DNA from: Gemmatimonadota bacterium
Lineage (GTDB): Bacteria > Gemmatimonadota > Gemmatimonadetes > Gemmatimonadales > Gemmatimonadaceae
Assembly: GCA_026387915.1 (NCBI GenBank)
Contig: JAPLKS010000022.1
Location: 1 to 64,000, forward strand
Length of the DNA: 64,000 nt
Direction: 5' to 3'
Of the stretch, positions 1 through 8,231 are shown one piece after another (the first letter of the stretch is position 1; every line of letters begins with the position of its first letter). Below the pieces are notes generated by a model, which searched no databases, was not told where the DNA came from, and saw only the letters and a list, made by a program, of their open reading frames with translations. Position numbers and translations under genes: made by a program.

Positions 1-1
1 C

Positions 2-1045
2 CTCGACCTCGATACCACGACCTGGCTGCAGGATTGGCTCAACGAAGCCGACGAAACAGTGATTGTGGTGTCGCACGATCGTGCGTTCATGGACGCGATC
101 TGCACGAACATCCTGCACGTCGAGGCAAAGTCGAGCGAGTCATACAAGGGCAATTACAGTCAGTTCGTTCCGCAGCGTGCCGAACGGCGGCTCACGCGCG
201 AGCGCGAAATGGAAAAGCAGCGCGCCTATGTGAAGAAAGAAGAGGAGTACATCCGGCGGAACCTCGCCGGCGTGAACTCGTTTCAGGCCAAGGGCAAGCG
301 CAAGCGGCTCGAACGCCTGCCGCGCCTGGCGCCACCGCCGGGCGATCCGGCCGCTATGTCGCTCCACTTCGAAGTAGGCGAGCGTGGTGGCGACCAAGTC
401 GTAGACATCAAGGATCTCCGCGTGGAAGTGCCGGGCCGCGTGCTCGTGGAAGACTTCACCGCCGTGCTGCGGCGTAACGACTTCGTGGCGCTCGTCGGGC
501 CCAACGGCGCGGGCAAGTCCTCTTTCATCTCTACCATCCTCGGCGATCGCTCCGCCGCGAATGGCGGGGCTCGAGTGGGGAGTTCCATCACGCCAGCCTG
601 GTTCCGACAGGATCTCTCGGATCTTCCGCTACGCCAGTCGCTCTTTGACGTGATCCAGAACCAACGACCGCTCTGGAACCGCGGCTCCGTGCAAAACCAC
701 CTCGGCGCCTTCGGATTCAGTGGGGACGAAGTCCTCCGTGAGATTTCGAGCTTGAGCGGTGGCGAACGGGCACGTGTAGCGCTCGCGCTGATTACGCTGA
801 CCCGCGCGAATCTCTTGGTGCTCGACGAACCCACCAACCACCTCGACGTCGAGAATATTGAGGCGCTCGAAGACGCGCTCGACGAATACGAAGGCACCGT
901 GTTGTTGGTGAGCCACGACCGTGCGTTCTTGCGCGAGGTCGCCACGCGGGTGTGGTCGTTTGATGGCACGAGGCTCGTTGACTTTGACGGCCCCTTCGTG
1001 GACTGGGAAGCGGATCGTGCGCGCCGAGCGGCCCTCGCGCGCTGA
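2..1045 (+). CDS. ABC-F family ATPase, C-terminal part (5' end outside window)
   Basis: The reading frame is already open at base 2, and the first visible residues (LDLDTTTWL, then SHDRAFM) are the end of a first ATPase domain. After a charged linker comes a complete second ABC domain with Walker A (GPNGAGKSS), signature (LSGGERARVALA), Walker B (LLVLDEPTNHLD) and a switch histidine (SHDRAFL). Two ABC domains with no membrane segment, joined by a basic linker, is the ABC-F layout (EttA/Uup/YfmR group), whose members act on the ribosome and sometimes protect it from antibiotics. The Uup, YheS or EttA subfamily cannot be decided without the missing N-terminus. The stop codon lies in a short tandem repeat, and a hairpin follows 12 bases later. 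Confidence 0.93.
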   Translation, partial: LDLDTTTWLQDWLNEADETVIVVSHDRAFMDAICTNILHVEAKSSESYKGNYSQFVPQRAERRLTREREMEKQRAYVKKEEEYIRRNLAGVNSFQAKGKRKRLERLPRLAPPPGDPAAMSLHFEVGERGGDQVVDIKDLRVEVPGRVLVEDFTAVLRRNDFVALVGPNGAGKSSFISTILGDRSAANGGARVGSSITPAWFRQDLSDLPLRQSLFDVIQNQRPLWNRGSVQNHLGAFGFSGDEVLREISSLSGGERARVALALITLTRANLLVLDEPTNHLDVENIEALEDALDEYEGTVLLVSHDRAFLREVATRVWSFDGTRLVDFDGPFVDWEADRARRAALAR

Positions 1046-1064
1046 GCGGCCATCGCGCGCCGAG
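1019..1064 (+). repeat. 18-bp imperfect tandem repeat spanning the stop codon
   Basis: Two 18-bp units (1019-1036 and 1037-1054) and a partial third (1055-1064) share the pattern gcgcgcYgagcggccMtc. The C-to-T difference in the second copy creates the TGA that ends the ABC-F gene. Slippage here would change the length of the basic C-terminal tail. Confidence 0.7.
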
Positions 1065-1077
1065 GAAGCCTCGGCGC
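1057..1077 (+). terminator. hairpin after the ABC-F gene
   Basis: A 9-bp perfect stem (1057-1065 with 1069-1077) closes on a 3-base loop, 12 bases past the stop codon. No T-tract follows, so it is either a U-less terminator or an mRNA-stabilising hairpin. Confidence 0.4.
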
Positions 1078-1261
1078 TAGCCGCGCGGCGTGAGTTCGAG
1101 AGGTGATAAAGGTCGTGGCGGAAGTGTCATGAGTTGCGCGCTCCCGCATTGGCGGCCAGCTTCAGTGTGACACGGTCCCTCGGACCGCGTCGCTCCTGCA
1201 CACTCGGTCGCCCGCCAGTCATTGCACCGCGGGCCCGCTCGAACCTCAAACCAAAATTCCA

Positions 1262-2932
1262 ATGCGCGCGATTCACTGTGTTCGCTTGGCCCTGTTCGTG
1301 TGCCTGCCGCAGCTCGCGACGGCGCAGAGTCGCGCGGCGGCCGTCGATACCACCACGCGAACCGTTGACCGCGTGTTTGATGCGTTTCGCGGCACCGATC
1401 GTCCCGGGTGCGCGCTTGGCGTGAGCCGCAACGGCCAAGTGATCTATGAGCAGGGTTATGGGATGTCGAATCTCGAAACGATCACACCCATTCGACCAGC
1501 GTCGATTTTCCACGTGGCGTCCGTGTCCAAGCAGTTCACCACGATGTCGATCATGTTGCTGGCCCGAGATCATGCGTTGTCGATCGACGACAACATCCGC
1601 AAGTATCTGCCTGAGATCCCCGACTACGGCACGCCGATCACGATTCGGCACCTCATGACCCACACCAGCGGCCTGCGCGATCAATGGGACCTGCTCAATC
1701 TCGCCCGCGGCCGCTTTGAGGAGAATCGCATTACCGAGGCCGATGTCATGGACATTGTGCCGCGCCAAAAGGCGCTGAACTTCACGCCTGGCGCGGAGTA
1801 CCTGTACAGCAATACGGGCTTCACGCTGCTTGGCGTTATTGTGAAGCGCGTGAGCGGCAAATCACTCCGCGACTTTGCGGCCGAACGGATTTTCAAGCCG
1901 ATTGGCATGGCCAATACGCACTTCCACGACGACTACACGATGCTCGTGCCGGGGCGCACGTCGGCGTACGCGGTTGGGGCAAACGGTTGGCGGGTGAGCA
2001 TTCCCAACTTCGACACCTACGGCGCCACGAGTTTATTCACGACGGTCGGCGACCTCCTGCGCTGGGAGGCCAACTTCGACAGTTTCACGGTCGGAGACCG
2101 GGCCACGTTGGAGCAGATGCAGACGCAAGCTCACCTGACAAACGGCGACACGATTCCATACGGATTTGGCCTCGTGATGAGCCGTTACCGCGGCGTACGC
2201 GAGGTTTCGCACACGGGCTCTGACGCGGGCTACCGAGCTTACGTTGGCCGCTATCCTGATCAGGGGATCGCGATTGCGATTGCCTGCAACGCGGCGACTG
2301 CCAACACCACGACGCTCGCGCACGGAGTGGCCGACGCCTATCTAGGGAGCGCGCTGGCCGCAGTCGATGCGACTCCGATGCCCCAGCCCGTACCCCTGTC
2401 TCGCGCCGCGCTCGAACGCCGGATTGGCAGCTATCTCCAGCCGACGACGCTGCAAGTGCTTGAACTTTCGCTTCAAGACGGCAAGCTGATTCTGGGACGC
2501 ACTGCGGGCCCCGTGCTCATTCCGTTGGCCGAGAACAGATTTCGGGTCACGGATCAGCCAGTCGAACTGGTGTTCGGCAGCGGCGAGCACGCGCGCATGG
2601 AGCGGCGTGTACTCACCGGTGGACGCGCAGTACCGTTCGAATGGCATCTGCCGCTGGCGGGTACCGCGGGCGCGCTGGCCGGATTCGTCGGGGAGTACTA
2701 CAGCGAAGAACTCGACGCCCGCTACCGTTTGACGGCGACCGACTCCACCCTGCTCTTCCGCACGGGAACCTCCGAACCGACAGAGGCACGACCCGTGTTT
2801 GCCGACGGCTTTCTCAACAATAACGGCGTCACCTTTCAGTTCATCCGTAGCGGGGCGCGCGTAACGGGTTTCGAAGTGACGACCGGGCGGACTCGGCGCG
2901 TGAAGTTTGTGAGAGTCGCGCCCAGTCGGTGA
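1262..2932 (+). CDS. exported serine hydrolase, beta-lactamase/D-Ala-D-Ala carboxypeptidase (class C-like) family
   Basis: The protein has 556 residues. An N-terminal signal peptide (about residues 1-22, ending ATAQS) is followed by a beta-lactamase-family (PF00144) domain to about residue 370. The nucleophile motif is S87-V-S-K90, the tyrosine motif is Y182-S-N, and a third-box HTG (SHTGSD) lies about 130 residues further on. The remaining C-terminal part, about 190 residues, is a beta-rich tail seen in many such hydrolases. Family members cleave D-amino-acid amides, esters or peptides outside the cytoplasm; the substrate here is not predictable. No Shine-Dalgarno sequence is obvious before the ATG, but the signal peptide supports this start. 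A paralogue follows directly downstream. Confidence 0.9.
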   Translation: MRAIHCVRLALFVCLPQLATAQSRAAAVDTTTRTVDRVFDAFRGTDRPGCALGVSRNGQVIYEQGYGMSNLETITPIRPASIFHVASVSKQFTTMSIMLLARDHALSIDDNIRKYLPEIPDYGTPITIRHLMTHTSGLRDQWDLLNLARGRFEENRITEADVMDIVPRQKALNFTPGAEYLYSNTGFTLLGVIVKRVSGKSLRDFAAERIFKPIGMANTHFHDDYTMLVPGRTSAYAVGANGWRVSIPNFDTYGATSLFTTVGDLLRWEANFDSFTVGDRATLEQMQTQAHLTNGDTIPYGFGLVMSRYRGVREVSHTGSDAGYRAYVGRYPDQGIAIAIACNAATANTTTLAHGVADAYLGSALAAVDATPMPQPVPLSRAALERRIGSYLQPTTLQVLELSLQDGKLILGRTAGPVLIPLAENRFRVTDQPVELVFGSGEHARMERRVLTGGRAVPFEWHLPLAGTAGALAGFVGEYYSEELDARYRLTATDSTLLFRTGTSEPTEARPVFADGFLNNNGVTFQFIRSGARVTGFEVTTGRTRRVKFVRVAPSR

Positions 2933-2993
2933 AACGATGTTCGCGCTCGAGTGCTGACGTTCGTACATTTCGGCATCCTCTTGGAGCCATCAC

Positions 2994-4424
2994 ATGACAC
3001 GTGCTTTCCGTTCCGCAGGCCTCACCGGCCTCGCGATGCTCGCCAGCTTCTCCTCGGCCAGTGCCCAACGGTCGACCATCACACGCGACGCGTTCCGCCA
3101 GCGCGCGGACTCGCTCGTCTACAGCTATCTCGCCGAATCGCACGCCGCGAGTGCGTCGTTCGCGGTGATTCGCGGCAACGACACGCTGGCCTTCGGTGCG
3201 CACGGTCTCGCGAACATGGATGCGTGGCGCGCACCGACCGCCACAACGATCTACGAGATCGGATCGCTCACCAAGCAGTTCACCTCTGCCGCGATCATGA
3301 AGCTCGTGGACCAGGGGCGCATCAAGCTGGATGACGATCTCTCGCAGTACGTGCCGCAGTTCCCGCTACACGGAAAGAAGATTTCGATCCGTCAGCTGCT
3401 GACGCACACGTCGGGCATCCACAACTACACGTCGTCACCCGCGTGGTCGAAGACCTGGAACGACGAGCTCTCACCTGATGCCGTTGTCGCGTTTGTCGCA
3501 GCCGACTCGCTCGACTTCGCGCCTGGCACCGCCTATCGGTACAGCAACACGGGCTATGTGCTGCTCGGGATGGTGGTCGAGAAAGCCGCGGGCCAGTCGT
3601 ACGCGAAGTACCTCGATGCACAGTTCTTCAAGCCGCTCGGTTTGCGGCAAACATCGTACTGCCCGTCTAAGACCAGCGATCCCACCTTCGCGCTCGGCTA
3701 CAGCAAGAGCCCGAACGGCACGGTTCGCGCGCAGTTCATGCACCTCTCGCACCCATTCTCGGCGGGCGCCGTCTGCTCCACGGTGGGTGACTTTGCCAAG
3801 TGGCAGCGCGCACTCGACGCTGGAAAGGTGGTGTCGCCGGCATCGTACGCACTGATGTCGTCCGCCGACACGCTCAACAGCGGACGCAAAATCAACTACG
3901 GGTTCGGCCTCGTCCCTGGCCTGTTTAATGGCCACAAGACGGTCTCGCATACCGGCGGCATTCCGGGGTTCGCCACGGCGGCGACTTACCTGCCTGAAGA
4001 CAGCCTGAGCATTGTGGTCTTTACGAACTATGATGGCGAATCACCGCAGGCGTTGACGGCGAATCTTATGCGCCTAGCGTACGGCGTCGCTCCCGTGGGC
4101 CGAGCCGCCGCGGCTACACCTGCGGCTACACCTGCGGCTCCGCCTTCGCTCTCGACGGCAGACCGAGACGCTGTCGTCGGCAGCTACGCACTAGAGTTGC
4201 CCGGCGGGCAGACGTTGCCGATCAAGTTCTTTGCCGACGGCGCACGCCTGATGGCGCAGGCGCAGGGTCAGGACCCAAGTGAAATGCGCTACCTCGGCAG
4301 TTTCACCTTTGGCGTCGCGTTTGACCCGGCGGTGCGGTTCACGTTTACGGTCGTCGCGGGGAAGGCAAGTAAGGTGACCTTGCTGCAGGGTGGAGCGAAG
4401 ATTGATGGAGCGCGAGCCCCGTAG
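2994..4424 (+). CDS. exported serine hydrolase, beta-lactamase (class C-like) family
   Basis: The protein has 476 residues with a signal peptide (about 1-25, ending ASAQR). The catalytic motifs are S91-L-T-K94, Y183-S-N and a later HTGG. A low-complexity Ala/Thr/Pro linker near residue 375 separates the catalytic domain from a small C-terminal beta-domain. GGAG stands 8 bases before the ATG. Together with the preceding gene this is a tandem pair of related but divergent PF00144 hydrolases, 61 bp apart on the same strand and probably co-transcribed. The substrate is unknown; the fold covers esterases, D-aminopeptidases and penicillin-binding enzymes. Confidence 0.9.
   Translation: MTRAFRSAGLTGLAMLASFSSASAQRSTITRDAFRQRADSLVYSYLAESHAASASFAVIRGNDTLAFGAHGLANMDAWRAPTATTIYEIGSLTKQFTSAAIMKLVDQGRIKLDDDLSQYVPQFPLHGKKISIRQLLTHTSGIHNYTSSPAWSKTWNDELSPDAVVAFVAADSLDFAPGTAYRYSNTGYVLLGMVVEKAAGQSYAKYLDAQFFKPLGLRQTSYCPSKTSDPTFALGYSKSPNGTVRAQFMHLSHPFSAGAVCSTVGDFAKWQRALDAGKVVSPASYALMSSADTLNSGRKINYGFGLVPGLFNGHKTVSHTGGIPGFATAATYLPEDSLSIVVFTNYDGESPQALTANLMRLAYGVAPVGRAAAATPAATPAAPPSLSTADRDAVVGSYALELPGGQTLPIKFFADGARLMAQAQGQDPSEMRYLGSFTFGVAFDPAVRFTFTVVAGKASKVTLLQGGAKIDGARAP
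4110..4139 (+). repeat. 12-bp tandem repeat in the Ala-Thr-Pro linker
   Basis: About 2.5 copies of cggctacacctg lie inside the second serine hydrolase gene and encode the flexible linker between its two domains. It is in frame, so copy-number change would alter only linker length. Confidence 0.75.
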
Positions 4425-4441
4425 TTGTTGACTCAGACGGC

Positions 4442-4473
4442 CGTGGTCATGTGGGCTCGTCCACATGACCACG
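4442..4473 (+). terminator. 13-bp perfect hairpin after the serine hydrolase pair
   Basis: Arms 4442-4454 and 4461-4473 are exact inverted copies around a 6-base loop, 17 bases after the stop. No T-run follows, but position and strength suit transcription termination. A second small palindrome (AGCAGTaACTGCT) lies at 4484-4496. Confidence 0.6.
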
Positions 4474-4522
4474 ATGCCGGCATAGCAGTAACTGCTGTGA
4501 TTCAACCACCCCCCACTTCAGC

Positions 4523-4732
4523 GTGACACAAATGCGAATCATTGCTGTCGCACTCGGCGCCTGCAGCGCATTTTTCGTTTTCTATGAAGCTCGGCTTTTG
4601 GTCGTCACCCGTTTCTTTCAGCTGGTTCGGTCGAATGGTCAGGGAGCGTACATCGGTGCGATGGCATTTCCCGTGATTGCTCTCGCCTTTGGTCTTGCCG
4701 CCCGCGCCGCCTGGCGACGGAGTGCTCGCTAG
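4523..4732 (+). CDS. small two-helix membrane protein of unknown function
   Basis: The product has 69 residues from a GTG start, or 66 from the ATG at 4532. It has two hydrophobic segments, roughly residues 4-20 and 45-62, joined by a short polar loop, and a basic C-terminus (WRRSAR). I do not recognise a family. It sits alone between the hairpin and the acetyltransferase gene. The hydrophobic pattern argues for a real gene, but its small size leaves doubt. Confidence 0.5.
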   Translation: MTQMRIIAVALGACSAFFVFYEARLLVVTRFFQLVRSNGQGAYIGAMAFPVIALAFGLAARAAWRRSAR

Positions 4733-4808
4733 CACGCGGCCTGACCATAGACTGGACAGACGTCACACGTTCGCTGCACTCCCGCCATCTCCAACATTCC
4801 CCGCCCCG

Positions 4809-5438
4809 ATGCCATACGGCCCCCCGCCGAAGACGCGCTACCCGATCGCGGGCGTGACGCGCACTGGGTTTCTCAAACCCTTCATCACGCGCCCCAACAT
4901 CGTCGTCGGCGACTACACGTACTACGATGATCCTCGAGGACCCGAACACTTCGAGGAGAACGTTCTCTATCATTTCGACTTTAACAACGATCGACTGCAG
5001 ATCGGTCGGTACTGCTCGATTGCCGCCGAGGTGCGATTTATTATGAACGGCGGCAATCATCCCACGACGTGGCTCACGACGTACCCGTTCCCGATCTTCG
5101 GCCAGGGGTGGGAGTCTGCGACGCCACTGGCGTGGCCGAATCGCGGCGATACCGTCGTTGGCAACGATGTTTGGATTGGCTATGGCGCCGTGATCATGCC
5201 CGGCATTCATATTGGCGACGGAGCCATTATTGCGACCGCGTCGGTGGTCACGAAGGATGTGCCACCGTACGCCATTGTCGGCGGGAACCCTGCCACTATC
5301 CTGCGATACCGTTTTGACGATGCCACTATCGCGCGATTATTATCCGTGCGCTGGTGGGACTGGGATGTGGAGAAGGTGACGAAGTATGTCGGTGCGCTGT
5401 GCAGCGGCGACGTCACCGCGCTGGAAGCGGCGGTCTAA
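4809..5438 (+). CDS. Vat-type xenobiotic O-acetyltransferase (left-handed beta-helix)
   Basis: The protein has 209 residues from the ATG at 4809; an upstream in-frame extension is rejected because it is Pro-rich and unlike the family. The sequence follows the CatB/Vat family closely: GDYTYYDDP, FEENVLYHFDF, IGRYCSIA, FIMNGGNH, then hexapeptide repeats (VVGNDVWIGYGAVIMPGI, IATASVVTKDVPPYAIVGGNP). The His in NGGNH matches the family's catalytic base region. Members transfer acetyl from acetyl-CoA to streptogramin A or chloramphenicol-like substrates, but many chromosomal homologues have unknown acceptors. Resistance is therefore possible and not shown. Confidence 0.9.
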   Translation: MPYGPPPKTRYPIAGVTRTGFLKPFITRPNIVVGDYTYYDDPRGPEHFEENVLYHFDFNNDRLQIGRYCSIAAEVRFIMNGGNHPTTWLTTYPFPIFGQGWESATPLAWPNRGDTVVGNDVWIGYGAVIMPGIHIGDGAIIATASVVTKDVPPYAIVGGNPATILRYRFDDATIARLLSVRWWDWDVEKVTKYVGALCSGDVTALEAAV

Positions 5439-5469
5439 ACGAGTTGTGCCTAACTTACGGAGTCATGCT

Positions 5470-5877
5470 TTGAAGATCACGGTTGAAACCCTCGTCGTCG
5501 CACCAATCGCCAGAGTCTGGAGCGCGTACACCTCGCCGAGCGACATCACCCAGTGGAACGCTGCATCCGATGACTGGCACACCGTCAAGGCCACGGTCGA
5601 TTTGCGAGAAGGCGGCGTCTTTTCGTCACGGATGGAGGCCAAAGACGGCAGCTTTGGCTTTGACTTCGCCGGTACGTACACCAAGATCGTGACGCACGAG
5701 CTGATTGAGTATTCGCTCGGCGAGCGCTCGTGCACCGTAGACTTCTTGACGGGCGAGAACGGTGTGACCGTGCGCGTCACCTTCGACGCCGAATCCGAGC
5801 ACACGGTGGAACAGCAACGTCAGGGATGGCAGGCGATTCTGAACAACTTTTCCAAGCACGTTGCATCGACGCAGTAA
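5470..5877 (+). CDS. SRPBCC (AHSA1/START-like) ligand-binding protein
   Basis: The product has 135 residues. The start chosen is TTG at 5470 because GGAG (5459-5462) lies 7 bases before it and the protein then begins MKITVETLV like its relatives; a longer reading into the acetyltransferase gene is unlikely. Motifs typical of the AHSA1-like SRPBCC fold are present: VAPIARVWSAYTSP, ITQWNAASDDWH, FAGTYTKI and the C-terminal helix GWQAILNNFSKHV. These proteins bind hydrophobic ligands in a helix-grip pocket; many are stand-alone with unknown ligand. Confidence 0.88.
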   Translation: MKITVETLVVAPIARVWSAYTSPSDITQWNAASDDWHTVKATVDLREGGVFSSRMEAKDGSFGFDFAGTYTKIVTHELIEYSLGERSCTVDFLTGENGVTVRVTFDAESEHTVEQQRQGWQAILNNFSKHVASTQ

Positions 5878-5946
5878 ATGCGGCGATGCGCGGCCTAATA
5901 ATGGTGAAAGTTCCGTTCTTTCGGAGCTTCCCCAATCACACCGTAC

Positions 5947-8154
5947 TCAGTTGCCCGGATGGTACACCCGCTCCGTATGCCCAGCGAGTTGATTCGGGTA
6001 GTAGTACACCTCACGCAAATCGCCCGTGGCGTACCGCGCACCTTGGTCGTTGAAGTGCTTGGAGCCAATCACGCTATTCAAGCCACCGGCGGTCACCGCG
6101 CGAGCACGCACGCTGTCCTTGCCGAACTCCACTACCGCCACAAAACTGTTGCCGCTCGTGCCGTACCACTTCTTGGTGTTCGGGTAGGCGTGCGCGCCAA
6201 ACGATGCGAGTGATCCGTACACCGCCGACGGGAACCCAACCGGTGTGCTCGGTGCTGCATCGTCAAACGATGAGTTGATGTCGGCATTGAGACGCTGGAA
6301 GCGATTGATGTCGCCCCATGGCGTGTTGCATTTGCCAAAGTCGGCGGTGAGCTTGGCACAGGCTGCCTCGAGCGCTTGCAGTTGCTGCTCGCCGGTCGGT
6401 GCATCGGCGGCGGCGGCGCGACGCCCGCGTCCGCCGGCAATACGCTGCAACTCGGTGGTGTAGAAGATCGCGATGGACGTCGGCACTGACGTCGAGCTCC
6501 AGCGCATATCCCAGGCGCGCAACAACGCGACTTGCTCTGCAACCTTTGCCTTGAGCCCCCCAGCGGGGGCGGCATCCCACGCCTTGATGAGTGCTGGGAC
6601 CGATGCTTCAAAGCCAGGCAGATACGTGTCGTAGGCGGCGTCGCGCAAGCCGGAAATAGTGAAGTCTTTTTTGTTCTGCAACACCATCACCGCGTGACGA
6701 CCGCGATGCGACTCCACCCCACTGTCCACGTACTTGGGGAAGCTGGACTGCTTGGGACTGCTCGGACCAGCCGCAGCCCATGGCCAATCATTCGAGTTGT
6801 ACGCCCAGCCACTTTCCGGGTTGATGACGTTTGGCTCCTCTTCAAACTTCAACAGCCCCTTCCACTCCGTGGCCGGATTGCTGCCATCCACCGGCTTGGT
6901 CCAATCAAACGACGTGTCGCGACGCGGAATAAAATTGGCGTGAAGATACGCAATGTTGCCCTCGGCGTCGGCAAAGAGCGTGTTGTTCGACGAGTTCGTG
7001 TGTAGCTCCATCGTCTTGTTGAAGCTCGCCAAATTCGTGGCTTTGGTCCGCGAGTAGCTCTGCATCAATGCCTTGAGCGGCTCCTGCATGATGCGAATAG
7101 CCACCCACTTGCCGCCGGTGGACCGCACGATCGGCCCGAAATGCGTGTAGTAGACCACGAACTTCTTCTCAGCCATTCCACTGGCGGTGGTGTACGGCAC
7201 CGTAATGGTCTTGGAGATCAGCGCCTTCGGTACGCCACCGACCGTGTACATAAACTTGTCGCCGCTTTTCGTCACAGTTTCCAAGAACTCGTCGCCGCGA
7301 TCGGCCGCACTGGTGGTGTGCATCCAGCCGGCTTTGCTGTTGAAGCCCTGATAGATAAAGAACTGACCCCAAGTGGACGCACCATAGGCGTTCAGCCCTT
7401 CGTCGCTGGTCATCTGTAGTTCTTCGCGAAAGAAGAACGACGTGTGAGGATTGATCAGAAGCAACGCGCGCCCGGCCTTGGTGTTCTTGGGAGAAACCGC
7501 CATGCCGTTAGAGCCAGACGGTTCCTTTTCGATGGCGTCTTCGAGCGCCCGCGTGATATCTGCGGCGCGTGCGGCGCGCTCATTGGGGCTACCGGGCGTC
7601 AGAGACGACAGCTTGACCGGTCCGTTGCCGTAAAACGCCTGCAGCTGCGTCACGTTCACCTGATCGATGTCGTTGCCAATACTTCCTTCGCTGAACGACA
7701 ACGCCATCCACGGTTCAAACTTGGTGATCACGTGCGGCTTGACGGTGGGATGCTTAGCCAGATAGAAGTTGAGGCCGTCGGCCCACGCCACCATCAACGT
7801 CTTGAGCCACGCCGGGCTCGACGCGTACATCTTTTTGAGCGAATCGGGATCAATAAACAACTTCATACGCAAGTCGCGGTAAATCGCCTGCTCTCCTTCG
7901 GCTTCCGCGGTGCGGCCAAGGCTGGTGATGAAGTTCGCTTCCACGCGATTGAAGTCGTCTTCGGCCTGCGCGTAGATCGCGCCGAACACGGCGTCCGCGT
8001 CGGTCTTGCCCCGCACGTGCGGAATGCCCCAGTCATCACGGGTAATCGTGATGCGCTGCGCTTGTGCCTGCCACCGCGTCATATCTGCCGGACTTTGAGC
8101 AACCGCAGTGTTGAGGGCGAACGCCGAGGCGAGCAAAACGGCGAAGATTTTCAT
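5947..8154 (-). CDS. penicillin acylase family Ntn hydrolase, exported
   Basis: The protein has 735 residues with a signal peptide (about 1-20, NTAVAQ). The family's alpha-chain begins at RDDWGIPHVRG. The autocatalytic cleavage site and nucleophile are in PSGSNG (S215), giving a roughly 190-residue alpha chain and a 520-residue beta chain. NPH shortly after (LLINPHTSF) is the usual oxyanion neighbourhood. Homologues include penicillin G acylase, aculeacin A acylase and AHL acylases (PvdQ/QuiP); the acyl substrate cannot be read from sequence. It is convergent with the SRPBCC gene and lies 77 bp downstream of an exported protein of unknown function on the same strand. A second member of this family lies at 60.0-62.1 kb. 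Confidence 0.92.
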   Translation of the reverse strand: MKIFAVLLASAFALNTAVAQSPADMTRWQAQAQRITITRDDWGIPHVRGKTDADAVFGAIYAQAEDDFNRVEANFITSLGRTAEAEGEQAIYRDLRMKLFIDPDSLKKMYASSPAWLKTLMVAWADGLNFYLAKHPTVKPHVITKFEPWMALSFSEGSIGNDIDQVNVTQLQAFYGNGPVKLSSLTPGSPNERAARAADITRALEDAIEKEPSGSNGMAVSPKNTKAGRALLLINPHTSFFFREELQMTSDEGLNAYGASTWGQFFIYQGFNSKAGWMHTTSAADRGDEFLETVTKSGDKFMYTVGGVPKALISKTITVPYTTASGMAEKKFVVYYTHFGPIVRSTGGKWVAIRIMQEPLKALMQSYSRTKATNLASFNKTMELHTNSSNNTLFADAEGNIAYLHANFIPRRDTSFDWTKPVDGSNPATEWKGLLKFEEEPNVINPESGWAYNSNDWPWAAAGPSSPKQSSFPKYVDSGVESHRGRHAVMVLQNKKDFTISGLRDAAYDTYLPGFEASVPALIKAWDAAPAGGLKAKVAEQVALLRAWDMRWSSTSVPTSIAIFYTTELQRIAGGRGRRAAAADAPTGEQQLQALEAACAKLTADFGKCNTPWGDINRFQRLNADINSSFDDAAPSTPVGFPSAVYGSLASFGAHAYPNTKKWYGTSGNSFVAVVEFGKDSVRARAVTAGGLNSVIGSKHFNDQGARYATGDLREVYYYPNQLAGHTERVYHPGN

Positions 8155-8231
8155 GGTTGGATTCTGGGATGGGCGGTTGGGGCGACGAAGCTGCCTTTCG
8201 CTTAAAAATACGGCGTGGAGCGGCTCCGCGT

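Noticed and set aside
4809-5438. Streptogramin resistance gene on a mobile element
   Set aside because: No transposase, integrase or direct repeats flank it, and base composition matches its neighbours; it looks chromosomal.
5947-8154. Quorum-quenching AHL acylase
   Set aside because: The family includes AHL acylases, but no specificity residues can be read and no LuxI/LuxR gene is present, so the specific function is not claimed.
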